This document shows positions 8,790 through 16,600 of a DNA stretch of 64,000 nt, one piece after another; positions within the stretch are counted from its first letter, which is position 1; every line of letters begins with the position of its first letter. The notes under the pieces are model-generated. The model saw only the letters and a program-made list of their open reading frames with translations, did not search any database and was not told the origin of the DNA. A program made the position numbers and the translations under genes. The stretch comes from JAIBJN01 sp963802795 (GTDB lineage: Bacteria; Actinomycetota; Thermoleophilia; Gaiellales; Gaiellaceae), in NCBI GenBank assembly GCA_963802795.1, contig CAWDJV010000007.1, positions 1 through 64,000 of the forward strand, read 5' to 3'.

Positions 8790-8790
8790 C
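8747..8790 (+). repeat. Left attachment repeat (44 bp) within tRNA-Gly
   Basis: Identical to 12778-12821, beginning CTTGCCATGCAG and ending CATCCGCTC. It spans the anticodon, variable, T and 3' acceptor parts of tRNA-Gly. Confidence 0.93.
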
Positions 8791-8798
8791 CTCAAAAG

Positions 8799-8817
8799 CC
8801 CCGCTCAGGCGGGGTTT
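8799..8817 (+). terminator. Intrinsic terminator after tRNA-Gly
   Basis: Stem CCCCGC / GCGGGG with TCAG loop followed by TTTT. It lies just inside the integrated element, so it is the element-supplied terminator for the restored tRNA. Confidence 0.85.
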
Positions 8818-9179
8818 TCGTTTGGTCGGACGCGTTTGGGTTGCCTTACTTTGTCCCGATATTGTCCCGAGCCGGTCGCCTCAACCACCCCAGGGATCCG
8901 AAGCCGCGGAGTGAGCCAGGAAGGATTGGCGTTTCTGTTGGCGAAAACTCGCGACGTAGCGTCAGCGGGACACCGACGCGGCACGGGGGCAGGCAGTGGT
9001 GGCCGTCGACCGTACGCACCGTCCCCCTTACAGGCTGAGCGACTCGGGCGGCCAACCGGGACTGAGCCGAGGGCAGCGCGCAAGCACACCGCATGGGAGC
9101 GAAGCGTCGATCTCAAGATCTACGTACGACTGGCACCAATCCGTGACCCGCATGAGACGGCCCGCGAGCATCGAGTAAC
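8818..9179. other. No recognisable gene
   Basis: About 360 bp between the tRNA terminator and the HTH gene. Reading frames here show no family signature or convincing start signal. It may be decayed element DNA or the regulatory region of the HTH gene. Confidence 0.5.
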
Positions 9180-9401
9180 GTGGTCGCCGTGAAGGTCGAC
9201 TCGCAGACCGAGCTGGTAATTGCGGTCGATATCGCGAAGCGACTCGGCATTTCGCCGCAGCGCGTCTATGTGCTCGCAGTCAGCCCCGGATTGCCGAAGC
9301 CGCTTGGCATCCTCGGCCGGTCAGCCGTTTGGCGCTGGAGCACTGTCGAGCAGTGGGCACGCGAGACCGGCAGGCTTCCGGCCGACGACGTCGCGGCGTA
9401 G
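9180..9401 (+). CDS. AlpA/excisionase-like helix-turn-helix protein (73 aa)
   Basis: Small DNA-binding protein. VDIAKRLGISPQRVYVLAV is a helix-turn-helix, followed by GILGRSAVWRWSTVEQWARE, the wing pattern seen in AlpA/Xis-type regulators (position-specific W and E-W-x-x-E). The start may be GTG 9180 or GTG 9189. It lies next to the integrase remnant, the usual arrangement of excisionase and integrase in tRNA-integrated elements. Role as excisionase or regulator is inferred. Confidence 0.72.
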   Translation: MVAVKVDSQTELVIAVDIAKRLGISPQRVYVLAVSPGLPKPLGILGRSAVWRWSTVEQWARETGRLPADDVAA

Positions 9402-9478
9402 AGCACTCCGGTCTCTAGGCACAGGTTCACCCTTCGGGTGGGGAAGCGGGAAGCCAGGCGTTTTCGCACGCCGTAGGT

Positions 9479-9763
9479 TCAGGCGCCGAAGCCGGCCGCA
9501 GCCGCTCGGGCGAGCACGTCGTCGTTCACCTGCTCCTGGTTGCGGCGGTCGCGGGCGTAGAGGCGCATCGTCACGGCCGGGTTCGCGTGGCCGGCGAGAC
9601 GGGCGAGCGTCGTGTCGGGCACGTCCAGCGTCGTTGCGGCGAGGGAGAGGAACGAGTGCCGCAGCCCGTGCATGGAGAGGCGGTCCTCCATCTCGTCGAG
9701 CCCGGCGGCGGCCTTCGCCTTCTCTTGGCAACTCGGTAGGCCTTCGGTGAACTCGGTGGGCAT
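9479..9763 (-). pseudogene. Tyrosine recombinase (integrase) C-terminal remnant
   Basis: The open stretch encodes the last part of a phage-type integrase. HGLRHSFLSLAA carries the H-x-x-R pair, LARLAGHANPAVTMRLYA carries the G-H box and the nucleophilic Tyr. The N-terminal arm- and core-binding domains and the first catalytic Arg are missing; upstream sequence in frame lacks similarity. ATG 9763 gives 94 aa. Position beside the left att site fits an integrase gene that lost about three quarters of its length. Confidence 0.8.
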
Positions 9764-9766
9764 TCG

Positions 9767-10177
9767 GTGAAATCTCCTCGACCCTCGACGTCTCAGAGGG
9801 GTTACGGCACGAGTCACCAGATGGCCAGGAGGCGGCTGGCGCCGCTCGTGGCTGCGGGGATGCTCCGGTGTTGCCGCTGCGGGGCGCTCATCGAGGGGGA
9901 CGCTTTCGACCTCGATCACACGGATGACAGGGCCGGCTACCTGGGTGTGTCCCACCAGTCCTGCAACAGGAGATCGGCGACCTACCGTGCGAGGAAACGA
10001 GCAGGCGATGGTGAGCCGAAACCGCAAGGAGCTCGCAGCCTTCCTGTGGAACGCGTCCGTCTCGGTCACGGCCGAAACGACAATCGCCCGTTCAGAGAAT
10101 GGGGCGCCTCTCGAGGCTTCGGAGTCGAGACGCAAGCTCGGCCATCATTGACATCGCGATCTGGGGCTCCTGCTTGA
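9767..10177 (+). CDS. HNH endonuclease-like protein
   Basis: The first two thirds match small phage HNH proteins: RGYGTSHQMARRRLAPLV leads into a CCRCGALI zinc knuckle, DLDHTDD (the HNH Asp-His), and HQSCNRRS (the His..Cys-Asn element). Such proteins often neighbour phage terminase genes and nick DNA during packaging. The C-terminal third is Arg/Pro rich without family character and overlaps the convergent cNMP-binding gene, so the reading frame may be altered after about 10010. Start GTG 9767 is 3 nt from the divergent integrase remnant. Confidence 0.68.
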   Translation: MKSPRPSTSQRGYGTSHQMARRRLAPLVAAGMLRCCRCGALIEGDAFDLDHTDDRAGYLGVSHQSCNRRSATYRARKRAGDGEPKPQGARSLPVERVRLGHGRNDNRPFREWGASRGFGVETQARPSLTSRSGAPA

Positions 10178-10559
10178 GGAGCTTGATGAATGGGCGGCGG
10201 GCGAGCTTCATCGTTTCGAGTTCGTCGGCGGCGGCGATCGTGGCCGACCGCGGCTCTCCGTCGATCAGCCCCATTTCGCCGAAGTAGTCGCCTATGCCTA
10301 GCGTTCGGCGAGACTTTCCCACCACCTTCGCACGACCGGCGAGGATCAGGTAGAAGGCGTCGGCGGGCTCGCCGATCTGGACGACGATGGTGCCTGGCGA
10401 GAACTGCTGGATCTGCGACAGGGCCGCGATCTTCCGCAGGCGACGCTTGCTGACGCGCGCGAAGAGCGGCAGGCCCGCAAGTACCTCTGCCCAGTCGCTC
10501 GCCGTCGGGCGAGTCCGCGAGCCGAGCAGTTCCTGGAAGTCGAATGCGCGGGTCCCCAT
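10092..10559 (-). CDS. Cyclic-nucleotide-binding domain protein (155 aa)
   Basis: A single Crp-like sensor domain: FARVSKRRLRKIAALSQIQQ, SPGTIVVQIGEPADAFYLIL, then the phosphate-binding cassette FGEMGLIDGEPRSATIAA with the Glu and Arg that contact cAMP in Crp. There is no C-terminal helix-turn-helix, so it is not a classical transcription factor. ATG 10559 is preferred over an upstream TTG at 10598. Located inside the integrated element; partner unknown. Confidence 0.85.
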   Translation of the reverse strand: MGTRAFDFQELLGSRTRPTASDWAEVLAGLPLFARVSKRRLRKIAALSQIQQFSPGTIVVQIGEPADAFYLILAGRAKVVGKSRRTLGIGDYFGEMGLIDGEPRSATIAAADELETMKLARRPFIKLLKQEPQIAMSMMAELASRLRSLERRPIL

Positions 10560-10850
10560 CGAGCGCGAGACGCTACTCCAAAGATTGCTCGGTTTCAATT
10601 CCCAGCGCCCGCTCAGCCAGCACCGACGACCCCACCGCGCGGGTTAGCCGCCCACCGAACCAGCGCCGCGCTCGCCCGCTCGAGCCCGCGCCTGTGGACG
10701 AGCTCGGCCAGTGCGGCCGCCGCAACCTTGGCCATCGACCTGTCTCAAACGGCCATCTAGGCGCCGCCGCCGCTCCGTCGTAGGCTGACTCTCGCCGGGG
10801 CGTGGGCAGGGTAGTCCTAGGGTCACCTTGCGGCCCGCGCCCCGGCGCAA

Positions 10851-11813
10851 TCAGCGGCGCGGCAGTTCGCAGTTCAGGACGGTCTCACCACCTTCGCATG
10901 AGTCGGTGCCATCCCCACCGTCAAGAAAGTCGACTCCGGCGGAGTCGAAGAGTCTGTCGTCGCCGCCTCGTCCTTCGATGTGGTCGTCTCCTCCGCGTCC
11001 CCACAACACGTTGTCGGCGTCATCACCGATCAATGTGTCGGCTTGCCTCGTGCCCTCCGCCGACTCGAATCCCTCGATCGTGTCCAATCCAATCAGGATG
11101 CCTTGGGCCTGGTGCGTCGTCAGGTTGATGAGGACGGGTGGCGTGGTCGGCAATCGGCGGTTGTCAATCCAGATCCAATCCCCGACGGGTTCGGTGTCAA
11201 GATCGGCTCCGCCGTCGTACACGTCATTCCCCGCGTCCAGCCAGACTTGGTCGTAGCCGTCTCCGAGGTTCCCAGCGTCGTTTCCTGGTCCATCGTGGAT
11301 GCGGTCCCATCCGCCGCCCATCTGGACGATGTCGTTACCTGCTCCGTTGAAAAGAACGTCGTGCCCAGGGCCGGCGTCGATCACGTCCGCGCCCGCGCCG
11401 TCCCAGATCCGATCCGGGCCCTTTTCGTCGTAAACAGTGTCGTCACCCGACCCCGCAAACACGGTGTCTACGCCCGTGCCGCGGCCGGCAGAAACAGTGT
11501 CGTCGCCCGGCCCGGCAACCAACCAGTCCCATCCAAAATCGCCGTAGATCACATCGGCCCCGCCGCCCCCGCGAACATTGTCGCTGCCGCCGCCGGTGCA
11601 GATCAGGTCGTTGCCGTCCAGTCCGCGGATGACGTCGTCGCCGGCCCGTGCCGAAATGATGTCACGACCTGGCGTCCCGACAATCCGGTCCTTTCCCGGC
11701 GTACCGACGATGGTCGCGGCGCGGTCGCGGCACGTCGCTTCCGCCGATGCCTCGGCCACCCCATCCGCCACGATCGCGATCGTCGAGGCCAAAACCAACA
11801 CCAGCGCCCGCAC
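10851..11813 (-). CDS. Secreted RTX (haemolysin-type Ca-binding repeat) protein (320 aa)
   Basis: An N-terminal signal peptide (about residues 1-26: hydrophobic, ending AEASAEA) precedes tandem nonapeptide-like repeats such as GTPGKDRIVG, GGGSDNVRGG, GAGNDIVQMG and GRGGDDHIEG, the G-G-x-G-x-D pattern that binds calcium in a beta-roll. The C-terminus has paired cysteines (DSCEGGETVLNCEL). No type I secretion genes are nearby; the Sec-type leader suggests export by Sec. Function could be cell-surface adhesion or matrix. Confidence 0.87.
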   Translation of the reverse strand: MRALVLVLASTIAIVADGVAEASAEATCRDRAATIVGTPGKDRIVGTPGRDIISARAGDDVIRGLDGNDLICTGGGSDNVRGGGGADVIYGDFGWDWLVAGPGDDTVSAGRGTGVDTVFAGSGDDTVYDEKGPDRIWDGAGADVIDAGPGHDVLFNGAGNDIVQMGGGWDRIHDGPGNDAGNLGDGYDQVWLDAGNDVYDGGADLDTEPVGDWIWIDNRRLPTTPPVLINLTTHQAQGILIGLDTIEGFESAEGTRQADTLIGDDADNVLWGRGGDDHIEGRGGDDRLFDSAGVDFLDGGDGTDSCEGGETVLNCELPRR

Positions 11814-11904
11814 ACGACCTCCTCCGTCTCAAGTCCGAGATTTGCACGGCCGCGAGCCGAGATCAAGTAGCGCTCTGGCTCGAGCTCCGCGAGAGGGCAT
11901 CCAC

Positions 11905-12078
11905 GTGGCCACGGTCACAGGGCCCGGTCGCCCGTCCGCCGCCTGTGACCGTTTCGACAACGGCGACGTGCGGCGGCTCCGGAAGCTCGACCGGACGCGC
12001 CCGATCGACGCGGCCGTCGCGCTCGCCCTCGCCGTCCAGGGCGCCACGATCGAGCAGCCGGGCTCGGTGTACGACTAG
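11905..12078 (+). pseudogene. Possible phage terminase large-subunit C-terminal remnant
   Basis: A 57-residue frame ends RRLRKLDRTRPIDAAVALALA followed by EQPGSVYD. The Asp-Ala-Ala-Val-Ala-Leu segment close to a Tyr-Asp terminus resembles the tail of phage terminase large subunits (nuclease-domain Asp followed by A-V-A-L). No upstream ATPase domain exists. The neighbouring HNH gene supports a phage origin, but the match is short. Confidence 0.35.
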
Positions 12079-12187
12079 CGCGGCATGATCGCCGTCTAGT
12101 CAAGCCCAAGCTGCGGCCTCGGTGCCCGCCTCGGTGAGCGCCAGCCGCCCGCGCCGCCACAGTGGCTGAGGCGGCTAACATCCAGGC

Positions 12188-12607
12188 GTGAGGCGATTCC
12201 TCATCGCAATCGCAGCCGGGTCATCGATCCTCGCCCTCGCCGGCGCTGCCGCCGCTCACAACGTGACGTGGTATGGGACCGCTGGGCCCGACGTCCGTTA
12301 CGGCCACGACCACCGCGACACCTTCCGCGGCCGCGCCGGTAACGACGAGCTGTACGGCCGACTGGGGCCGGACACGCTGTTCGGGCAGCGGGGCCGCGAT
12401 CTCCTGTCGGGCGGGTCGGGTGCGGACATCCTCGACGGCGGCCCCGGCGTGGACTCCTTGTACGGTGGCTCCGGCGCCGACGTCATACTGGCTCAGGACG
12501 GAAACCTTGACGTGGTCGTTTGCGGCCCCGGTCACGACATCGCCTGGGTGGATCTCGCAGCCGACTACTGGGAAGGCGGCGGCTGCGAGGACGTGCGCGC
12601 TAGCTAG
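12188..12607 (+). CDS. Secreted RTX-repeat protein (139 aa)
   Basis: Signal peptide MRRFLIAIAAGSSILALAG with Ala-rich end (AAAAH), followed by short calcium-binding repeats GRAGNDELYG, GQRGRDLLSG, GGSGADILDG and GGSGADVILA, then VVCGPGHDIAWVD and a final CEDVRAS. It is the second RTX protein of the integrated element, facing away from the larger one. Starts at GTG 12188. Likely a small extracellular Ca-binding protein; role unknown. Confidence 0.85.
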   Translation: MRRFLIAIAAGSSILALAGAAAAHNVTWYGTAGPDVRYGHDHRDTFRGRAGNDELYGRLGPDTLFGQRGRDLLSGGSGADILDGGPGVDSLYGGSGADVILAQDGNLDVVVCGPGHDIAWVDLAADYWEGGGCEDVRAS

Positions 12608-12777
12608 TCCTACCCGCCGAAGACTTTCTACGGGGTAAGCAGAAGGTCGCAGGTCAGCATCTAGGTCAGCATTGAGGCCCGTCAGGGGGCGTCAACGCCG
12701 ATACGCCTCGGACGGTAAGGCCGCTGTCCATGCGGGTTTGTACCACCCTCGACCCTCGTTGATACAGCTCCCCGATC
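12608..12777. other. No recognisable gene
   Basis: Right-end sequence of the integrated element between the second RTX gene and the right repeat. I see no reading frame with family character. Confidence 0.5.
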
Positions 12778-12821
12778 CTTGCCATGCAGAAGGTCGTGGG
12801 TTCGAGTCCCATCATCCGCTC
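12778..12821 (+). repeat. Right attachment repeat (44 bp), orphan tRNA-Gly 3' end
   Basis: Perfect copy of 8747-8790. It lacks the 5' half of the tRNA, so it is the displaced original 3' end of the gene. Confidence 0.93.
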
Positions 12822-12827
12822 TCAAAG

Positions 12828-12850
12828 CCCCCGTAAATCGGGGGTTTTTT
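12828..12850 (+). terminator. Intrinsic terminator, original tRNA-Gly terminator
   Basis: Stem CCCCCG / CGGGGG with TAAAT loop and six T. Presumably the chromosomal terminator of tRNA-Gly before integration. Confidence 0.88.
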
Positions 12851-12988
12851 AGTTGAGGACTGAGACGAGCCAGGGCGCGGGGCGCAAGGACACTCTAGAA
12901 ACTACGCTGCCTCCGCCCGGCGGGAGGAAGGCTCGGTCGGCAACCAGGAGGTGACCCCGGCGCTTGGCCGGGGTCACCCACCGGTCAA

Positions 12989-13291
12989 CTATCCGGGCCC
13001 ACCCGTGGGGTTGCAGGCAACGCCAGGCACGCCGACGTGACCACCGACGACGGGCGCGGCCTCGGCGATGATCTGTCCCCACGACTGCGTCCGCGGCCAG
13101 TCCTCGTTGGGGAACAGGTGGAACTCATCATTCTGTCCCGAGAAGGCGCACTCGGACTTCCCGTGCAGCGGCGCTTCCTCAGAACCGGCGATCCACTTCC
13201 CGTTGCCGGTCATCTCACCGGCAAACGCAGAACCGCCCGTCAGGCCAAGTGCGGCGATCGCGCAGAGCGCCACCGCAACTCGCTTCCTCAT
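12989..13291 (-). CDS. Secreted small protein (100 aa), hypothetical
   Basis: Signal peptide MRKRVAVALCAIAALGLTGG to SAFA, then GEMTGNGKWIAG, CAFSGQND and EAAPVVGGHVGVPGVACNP. Two cysteines could pair. The GEVTGNGK...CAFSG.ND arrangement recurs in a family of small exported actinobacterial proteins whose function is unknown. Stop TAG at 12989-12991. Stands alone, transcribed towards the integrated element. Confidence 0.75.
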   Translation of the reverse strand: MRKRVAVALCAIAALGLTGGSAFAGEMTGNGKWIAGSEEAPLHGKSECAFSGQNDEFHLFPNEDWPRTQSWGQIIAEAAPVVGGHVGVPGVACNPTGGPG

Positions 13292-13517
13292 TCTCTACCT
13301 CCGTAGCTAAAGGACGCCAGGTGGCCTCGAACGTAAGTACAGGCACGACGAGCCGTCAATCGCTCCACGCACACACTCGACCTTCGGATAGGCGGCGGGG
13401 GAGTCCCGCCGGCACCCGGCGCTAGACCAGCTGTGCCCTCTCCCGTCCGGGGGTTTTGGGGGCCGCTAGGCTGCGACCTGCTCAGCCGAATTGTCTGAAG
13501 ACCGCGAAGGGGGGACC

Positions 13518-14438
13518 ATGAAGACATCGACGAGCCGCGGGCGCATCGTCCGCGGGCTCATCGTCGTCGCGCTGACGGCTTGCATCAGCTTGGTCGCCGG
13601 GGGCACCGCGACCGCGCAGGCACAGGACTGCGCGGGCCGGGGCGTCCCGACCAGCAAGATCTCGATCCAGCTCTGGACGTTCGCCGAATACGTCGGTTTC
13701 GGCACCGACCCGGCGACGATCGCGCGGCTCGAGGAAGTGCTGCGCCGCCTGAGCGAGATGGGCTACCGGAACGTCGAGCCTTTCACGCTCAGCGGCCTGA
13801 GCGCGGAGGAGTATCGGGAGCTGCTCGACAGGTACGGGCTGAAGGCGTCCGGCCGCCACGTCAACGTCGGCACGCCGGCGAGCCCAGTCGACTTCGAACA
13901 GATCCTCGAGGAGAACAAGACCCTGGGGATCCAGTTCTTCGGGTCCGGCGCCACGCCGAACTTCGCCACCGAGGCCGAGTGGATCGCCTACGCCGAGTAC
14001 CTCAACGAGCTCGGTGTGTCGGCGCGGCAGCAGGGGCAGACGCTGATGGTGCACAACCACAACTGGGAGTTTCAGCGCGTGTTCGGCGACCGGACGGCGT
14101 TCGACATCCTCATGCAGCACACCGACCCGCGGAACGTCGTCTTCCAGGTCGACCTGTACTGGGCGACGAACGGTGGCGCGGACCCGGTGGAGCTACTCGA
14201 GCGCTACGGCAACCGCATCCAGCTGTTCCACGTGAAGGACATGGCCGCCGGGCCGTTCCCCGGGCGGATCGAGATCGTCGGCGAGGGCATCATCGACTTC
14301 CCGGAGATCTTCGCTGCCTCCAAGGGCCCGGTGCGGTACTACGTGGTCGAGCACGACCCCCGCTTCGGCGACCCTACGTTCGATCCGTTCGAGGCCGCCG
14401 AGAAGGGCTTCGACTACCTCGACTGCGTGACGTTCTGA
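13518..14438 (+). CDS. Secreted xylose isomerase-like TIM-barrel (sugar phosphate isomerase/epimerase)
   Basis: Exported AP-endonuclease-2/xylose-isomerase superfamily protein. A leader (about residues 1-38, LIVVALTACISLVAGG, then QAQ) precedes ISIQLWTFAEYVGFG, the first barrel strand. Metal ligands are suggested by the Glu in YRNVEPFTL, LMVHNHNWEF, VFQVDLYWATNGG and IQLFHVKDM, with a terminal VEHD. ATG 13518 has a G-rich Shine-Dalgarno (AGGGGGG); a TTG at 13491 is less likely. Substrate unknown; similar proteins are found in sugar-catabolic loci. Single-gene unit closed by a strong hairpin. Confidence 0.88.
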   Translation: MKTSTSRGRIVRGLIVVALTACISLVAGGTATAQAQDCAGRGVPTSKISIQLWTFAEYVGFGTDPATIARLEEVLRRLSEMGYRNVEPFTLSGLSAEEYRELLDRYGLKASGRHVNVGTPASPVDFEQILEENKTLGIQFFGSGATPNFATEAEWIAYAEYLNELGVSARQQGQTLMVHNHNWEFQRVFGDRTAFDILMQHTDPRNVVFQVDLYWATNGGADPVELLERYGNRIQLFHVKDMAAGPFPGRIEIVGEGIIDFPEIFAASKGPVRYYVVEHDPRFGDPTFDPFEAAEKGFDYLDCVTF

Positions 14439-14844
14439 GCGGCGTGGGGGGAGGGCCTCCGACGGTCGGAGGCCCTCCCCAGCGTGCGCTTGACTCGAGG
14501 GGCATGCCCGACCGTCGATCTTGTGTCCAGAGAATACGAGCGCGTCGCCAGGGACCGGTGAGCTTGAGCAGGTCGCGCATGCGCTGTGCCCGCACTCCCG
14601 TCAGGTTCTCCGAGCCGCCACCGCCCGGCCAGAGCGCCTCGAGTTCTGACTCCTCAAGACGGATGTCGAGGGGAACCAACTGGATGTCTGCGTCGGCCCG
14701 GACGCCGACTCGTTCGATGTAGTCCAACCAGTCTTGGGCGAACTCACCGGCGCTCCGAGGCTCGGTGGCCCAGACGACAAACCGCTTCCGCGCAAACGGC
14801 TGGTCGTCCCACTCAACGAGGACCGGCAGGAAAGTCTTTCGCAC
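14374..14844 (-). CDS. Hypothetical protein (up to 156 aa)
   Basis: A GTG-started frame encodes RKTFLPVLVEWDDQPFARKR, WATEPRSAGEFAQDWLDYIE and an acidic middle part; these resemble a genuine folded protein. The last 45 residues are Arg/Ser/Pro rich, run through the perfect terminator palindrome at 14451-14477, and overlap the TIM-barrel gene by 65 nt. The true end may be nearer, or a frameshift may hide the natural stop. No family recognised. Confidence 0.4.
   Translation of the reverse strand: MRKTFLPVLVEWDDQPFARKRFVVWATEPRSAGEFAQDWLDYIERVGVRADADIQLVPLDIRLEESELEALWPGGGGSENLTGVRAQRMRDLLKLTGPWRRARILWTQDRRSGMPLESSARWGGPPTVGGPPPTPLRTSRSRGSRSPSRRPRTDRT
14451..14477. terminator. Perfect 12-bp hairpin terminator
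   Basis: GAGGGCCTCCGA / TCGGAGGCCCTC with CGG loop, 13 nt after the TIM-barrel stop. No T-tract follows, but the strength and position suggest a terminator. Confidence 0.65.
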
Positions 14845-14934
14845 CCTTCAGCAGTCTGCACGTTCCACGACACTGCGATTCATGGCACCGACAAGGAGGA
14901 ACTACGACACCCAAAGACGAAGGAGGAAAAGCTG

Positions 14935-15330
14935 ATGCCAGATCAACAGACGGCTGTGACCGCTCGTCGTCCCCAGCGTGACGTTGGGTTGACAGCGGGA
15001 GCGATCACCAAGGTGCTGCTGTGGTTCGTCTACGTATGGGTCGTCGTGAATCTGGTGCTGCTGTTCCTGGCGTTCATCCTCCGCCTTCTCGGTGCCAACC
15101 CCGACGCTGGGTTCGCCGACTGGGTCTATCGATCGGTCGAGCGGTCGATGGCACCGTTCCGCGGTCTCTTTGAGTCGATCCCGATCTCCGACGAATCAGT
15201 GCTCGACACATCACTGCTTTTCGCGATGATCATCTACTGCCTTGTGGCCCTGCTTCTCAGGACGGCAATCGACTGGGTGACCGACCGCTGCACCCAGCGA
15301 CGCTACCGGCTCCAAGAACAGGCACGTTAG
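14935..15330 (+). CDS. YggT-like membrane protein (131 aa)
   Basis: Four hydrophobic segments in two YGGT-like repeats: VLLWFVYVWVVVNLVLLFLA, then the re-entrant SMAPFRGLFESIPISDES that carries the P-F-R signature of the family, then LLFAMIIYCLVALLLR. A good AAGGAGGAA ribosome site precedes ATG 14935. YggT proteins in other bacteria are linked with cell division and ion homeostasis; the function here is open. It is followed by a bidirectional terminator. Confidence 0.72.
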   Translation: MPDQQTAVTARRPQRDVGLTAGAITKVLLWFVYVWVVVNLVLLFLAFILRLLGANPDAGFADWVYRSVERSMAPFRGLFESIPISDESVLDTSLLFAMIIYCLVALLLRTAIDWVTDRCTQRRYRLQEQAR

Positions 15331-15352
15331 GTCAAGTGGAGCTCTGAGTACG

Positions 15353-15390
15353 GAGAGAACGGGGCAGGCCCGGCGGCCCGCCCCTCTCTC
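15353..15390. terminator. Bidirectional terminator between YggT-like and CHRD genes
   Basis: Nested inverted repeat: GAGAG..GGGGC.GGCC / GGCC.GCCCC..CTCTC, located between two convergent stops (15330 and 15414). Confidence 0.65.
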
Positions 15391-15413
15391 ACTTCTCGCG
15401 GTCGAGCCGGAGC

Positions 15414-15917
15414 CTAGAAGTTCCCGCGGATCTCCCCGCCTGGGAGATCGCCCGGGCCCGTTCCGGTGGGGGGCACACCGTCGTTCGTGTGCACGTTGAC
15501 GTACGCGTTGCCGGAGTTCAGCGCCTCGACGAGCGCCGAGAACGGCTGACCGAGAAGCGGCCCGGTGAGATTCGCCGCGGTGATCGTGCCCTCCGCGATC
15601 ACGCCGTTCGCGGTCCCACCTGCAGGCGGCGCGCTGAAGAGCAACGCGACCACGGGGCCGTTCACACCCGGCGGACCGACGTGGATGTGCGCCGCGACCG
15701 GGTTGTCCAGGTTGGCGACGATCAGCCTGTAGTCGAGCGACGTGCCGTCCGGGCTCAGGGTGAAGGTCGCCTGCCCGGCCGCCTTCGAGGCGTTCGCCGG
15801 TACCTCCGTGTCGCCGTCCAAGTGAACCGAGTAGTTGTTGTTGTCTCCCGCCGCCGCCAGTCCGGCTACCGCGAGAAGCAGCAGCAAGGCGACGCCGACG
15901 CCATAGAGCTTCCGCAT
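15414..15917 (-). CDS. Secreted CHRD-domain protein (167 aa)
   Basis: CHRD (chordin) domain protein. A signal peptide (MRKLYGVGVALLLLLAVAGL, ending AAAG) precedes YSVHLDGDTEVPANASKAAG, the start of the CHRD fold, then LDYRLIVANLDNPVAAHIHV and a terminal YVNVHTNDGVPPTG..PGGEIRG signature. ATG 15917 is chosen because GGGGAG precedes it at good distance; an in-frame upstream start gives an unlikely extension. Extracellular; bacterial role unknown. Confidence 0.9.
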   Translation of the reverse strand: MRKLYGVGVALLLLLAVAGLAAAGDNNNYSVHLDGDTEVPANASKAAGQATFTLSPDGTSLDYRLIVANLDNPVAAHIHVGPPGVNGPVVALLFSAPPAGGTANGVIAEGTITAANLTGPLLGQPFSALVEALNSGNAYVNVHTNDGVPPTGTGPGDLPGGEIRGNF

Positions 15918-16135
15918 GTGTGTCTCCCCTTTCCCGTGCGACAACGAATGGCTCAAGACTGTAGCGCGCCTCGGCGTTCTCGGCCAAGACCGGACTTCCG
16001 GCCCGGAGCGGGGCGGCGAGCCGTCAGCCTCGCCGCGAGAGGTGCTTAGGTGTACACCCTCTCACTGCTCAGATGTCGTCGGTTGGAGGCATATATCGTC
16101 AACTCAGTTTCCCACTAGCGCGAGGAGGAGCCGCG

Positions 16136-16573
16136 ATGACAACAAACACGCCTGAAGAGATCAAGGTGGGGGAGGTGGCGATCCGGTTCCTCGTTGAGGG
16201 CGAGCAGTCGGGAGGATCGGTCGCGGTCTTCGAGTTCGATGTGCCGGCCGGCGCGAGGGTGCCGGTCGCGCACAGCCACGACGGCTACGTGGAGACGATC
16301 TACGGGCTCGAGGGCGTCCTGACCTGGACGGTCGAGGGCACGGCGACCGACGTCGGCCCCGGCGAAGCGCTCTGCATCCCCCGGGGCACCGTCCACCACT
16401 TCGAAAACACCAGCAACGGCGACGCCAGGGCGCTCGCGATCGTCACCCCCGGCATTCTCGGCCCTGACTTCTTCCGCGAGGTGGCGGCCATCCTCGACGC
16501 GGCTGACGGGCCGCCCGACCTCGCGGCGATCGCAGCAGTGATGGGTCGGCACGGCCTCACCCCTGCGCCCTGA
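16136..16573 (+). CDS. Cupin domain protein (145 aa)
   Basis: Single cupin: AHSHDGYVETIYGLEG (metal-binding H-x-H and E) and GEALCIPRGTVHHFEN (second His motif). The C-terminal extension FFREVAAILDAADGPPDLAA is seen in a family of dimeric cupins often annotated as quercetinase-like. AGGAGGAG precedes ATG 16136. Monocistronic, convergent with the next gene. Confidence 0.9.
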   Translation: MTTNTPEEIKVGEVAIRFLVEGEQSGGSVAVFEFDVPAGARVPVAHSHDGYVETIYGLEGVLTWTVEGTATDVGPGEALCIPRGTVHHFENTSNGDARALAIVTPGILGPDFFREVAAILDAADGPPDLAAIAAVMGRHGLTPAP

Positions 16574-16600
16574 CAGCCACCCGCGAACATCCGCGGGCTA

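Larger units (their letters stand above)
8747..12821. mobile_element. Integrated element (about 4.1 kb) in the 3' end of tRNA-Gly
   Basis: A 44-bp perfect direct repeat (8747-8790 and 12778-12821) bounds the segment. The left copy completes a functional tRNA-Gly; the right copy is an orphan tRNA 3' end followed by its own terminator. This is the classical outcome of tyrosine-recombinase integration in which attP supplies a replacement 3' end. Inside are an excisionase-like HTH protein, a C-terminal integrase fragment, an HNH protein, a cNMP-binding protein, two RTX-repeat proteins and a possible terminase fragment. The truncated integrase suggests a decayed element that can no longer move by itself. 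Confidence 0.85.

Noticed and set aside
8805..9116. Minus-strand frame after the tRNA-Gly terminator, considered as an integrase C-terminus
   Set aside because: No catalytic box (H-x-x-R, G-H, Tyr) is present; the true integrase remnant is at 9479-9763.
10644..10850. Short minus-strand frame between the cNMP-binding and RTX genes
   Set aside because: Arg/Gly-rich composition, no Shine-Dalgarno, no family signature.
11578..12078. Longer 166-residue plus-strand frame covering the possible terminase tail
   Set aside because: Its first two thirds are antisense to the conserved RTX gene; only the last 57 residues could be real.
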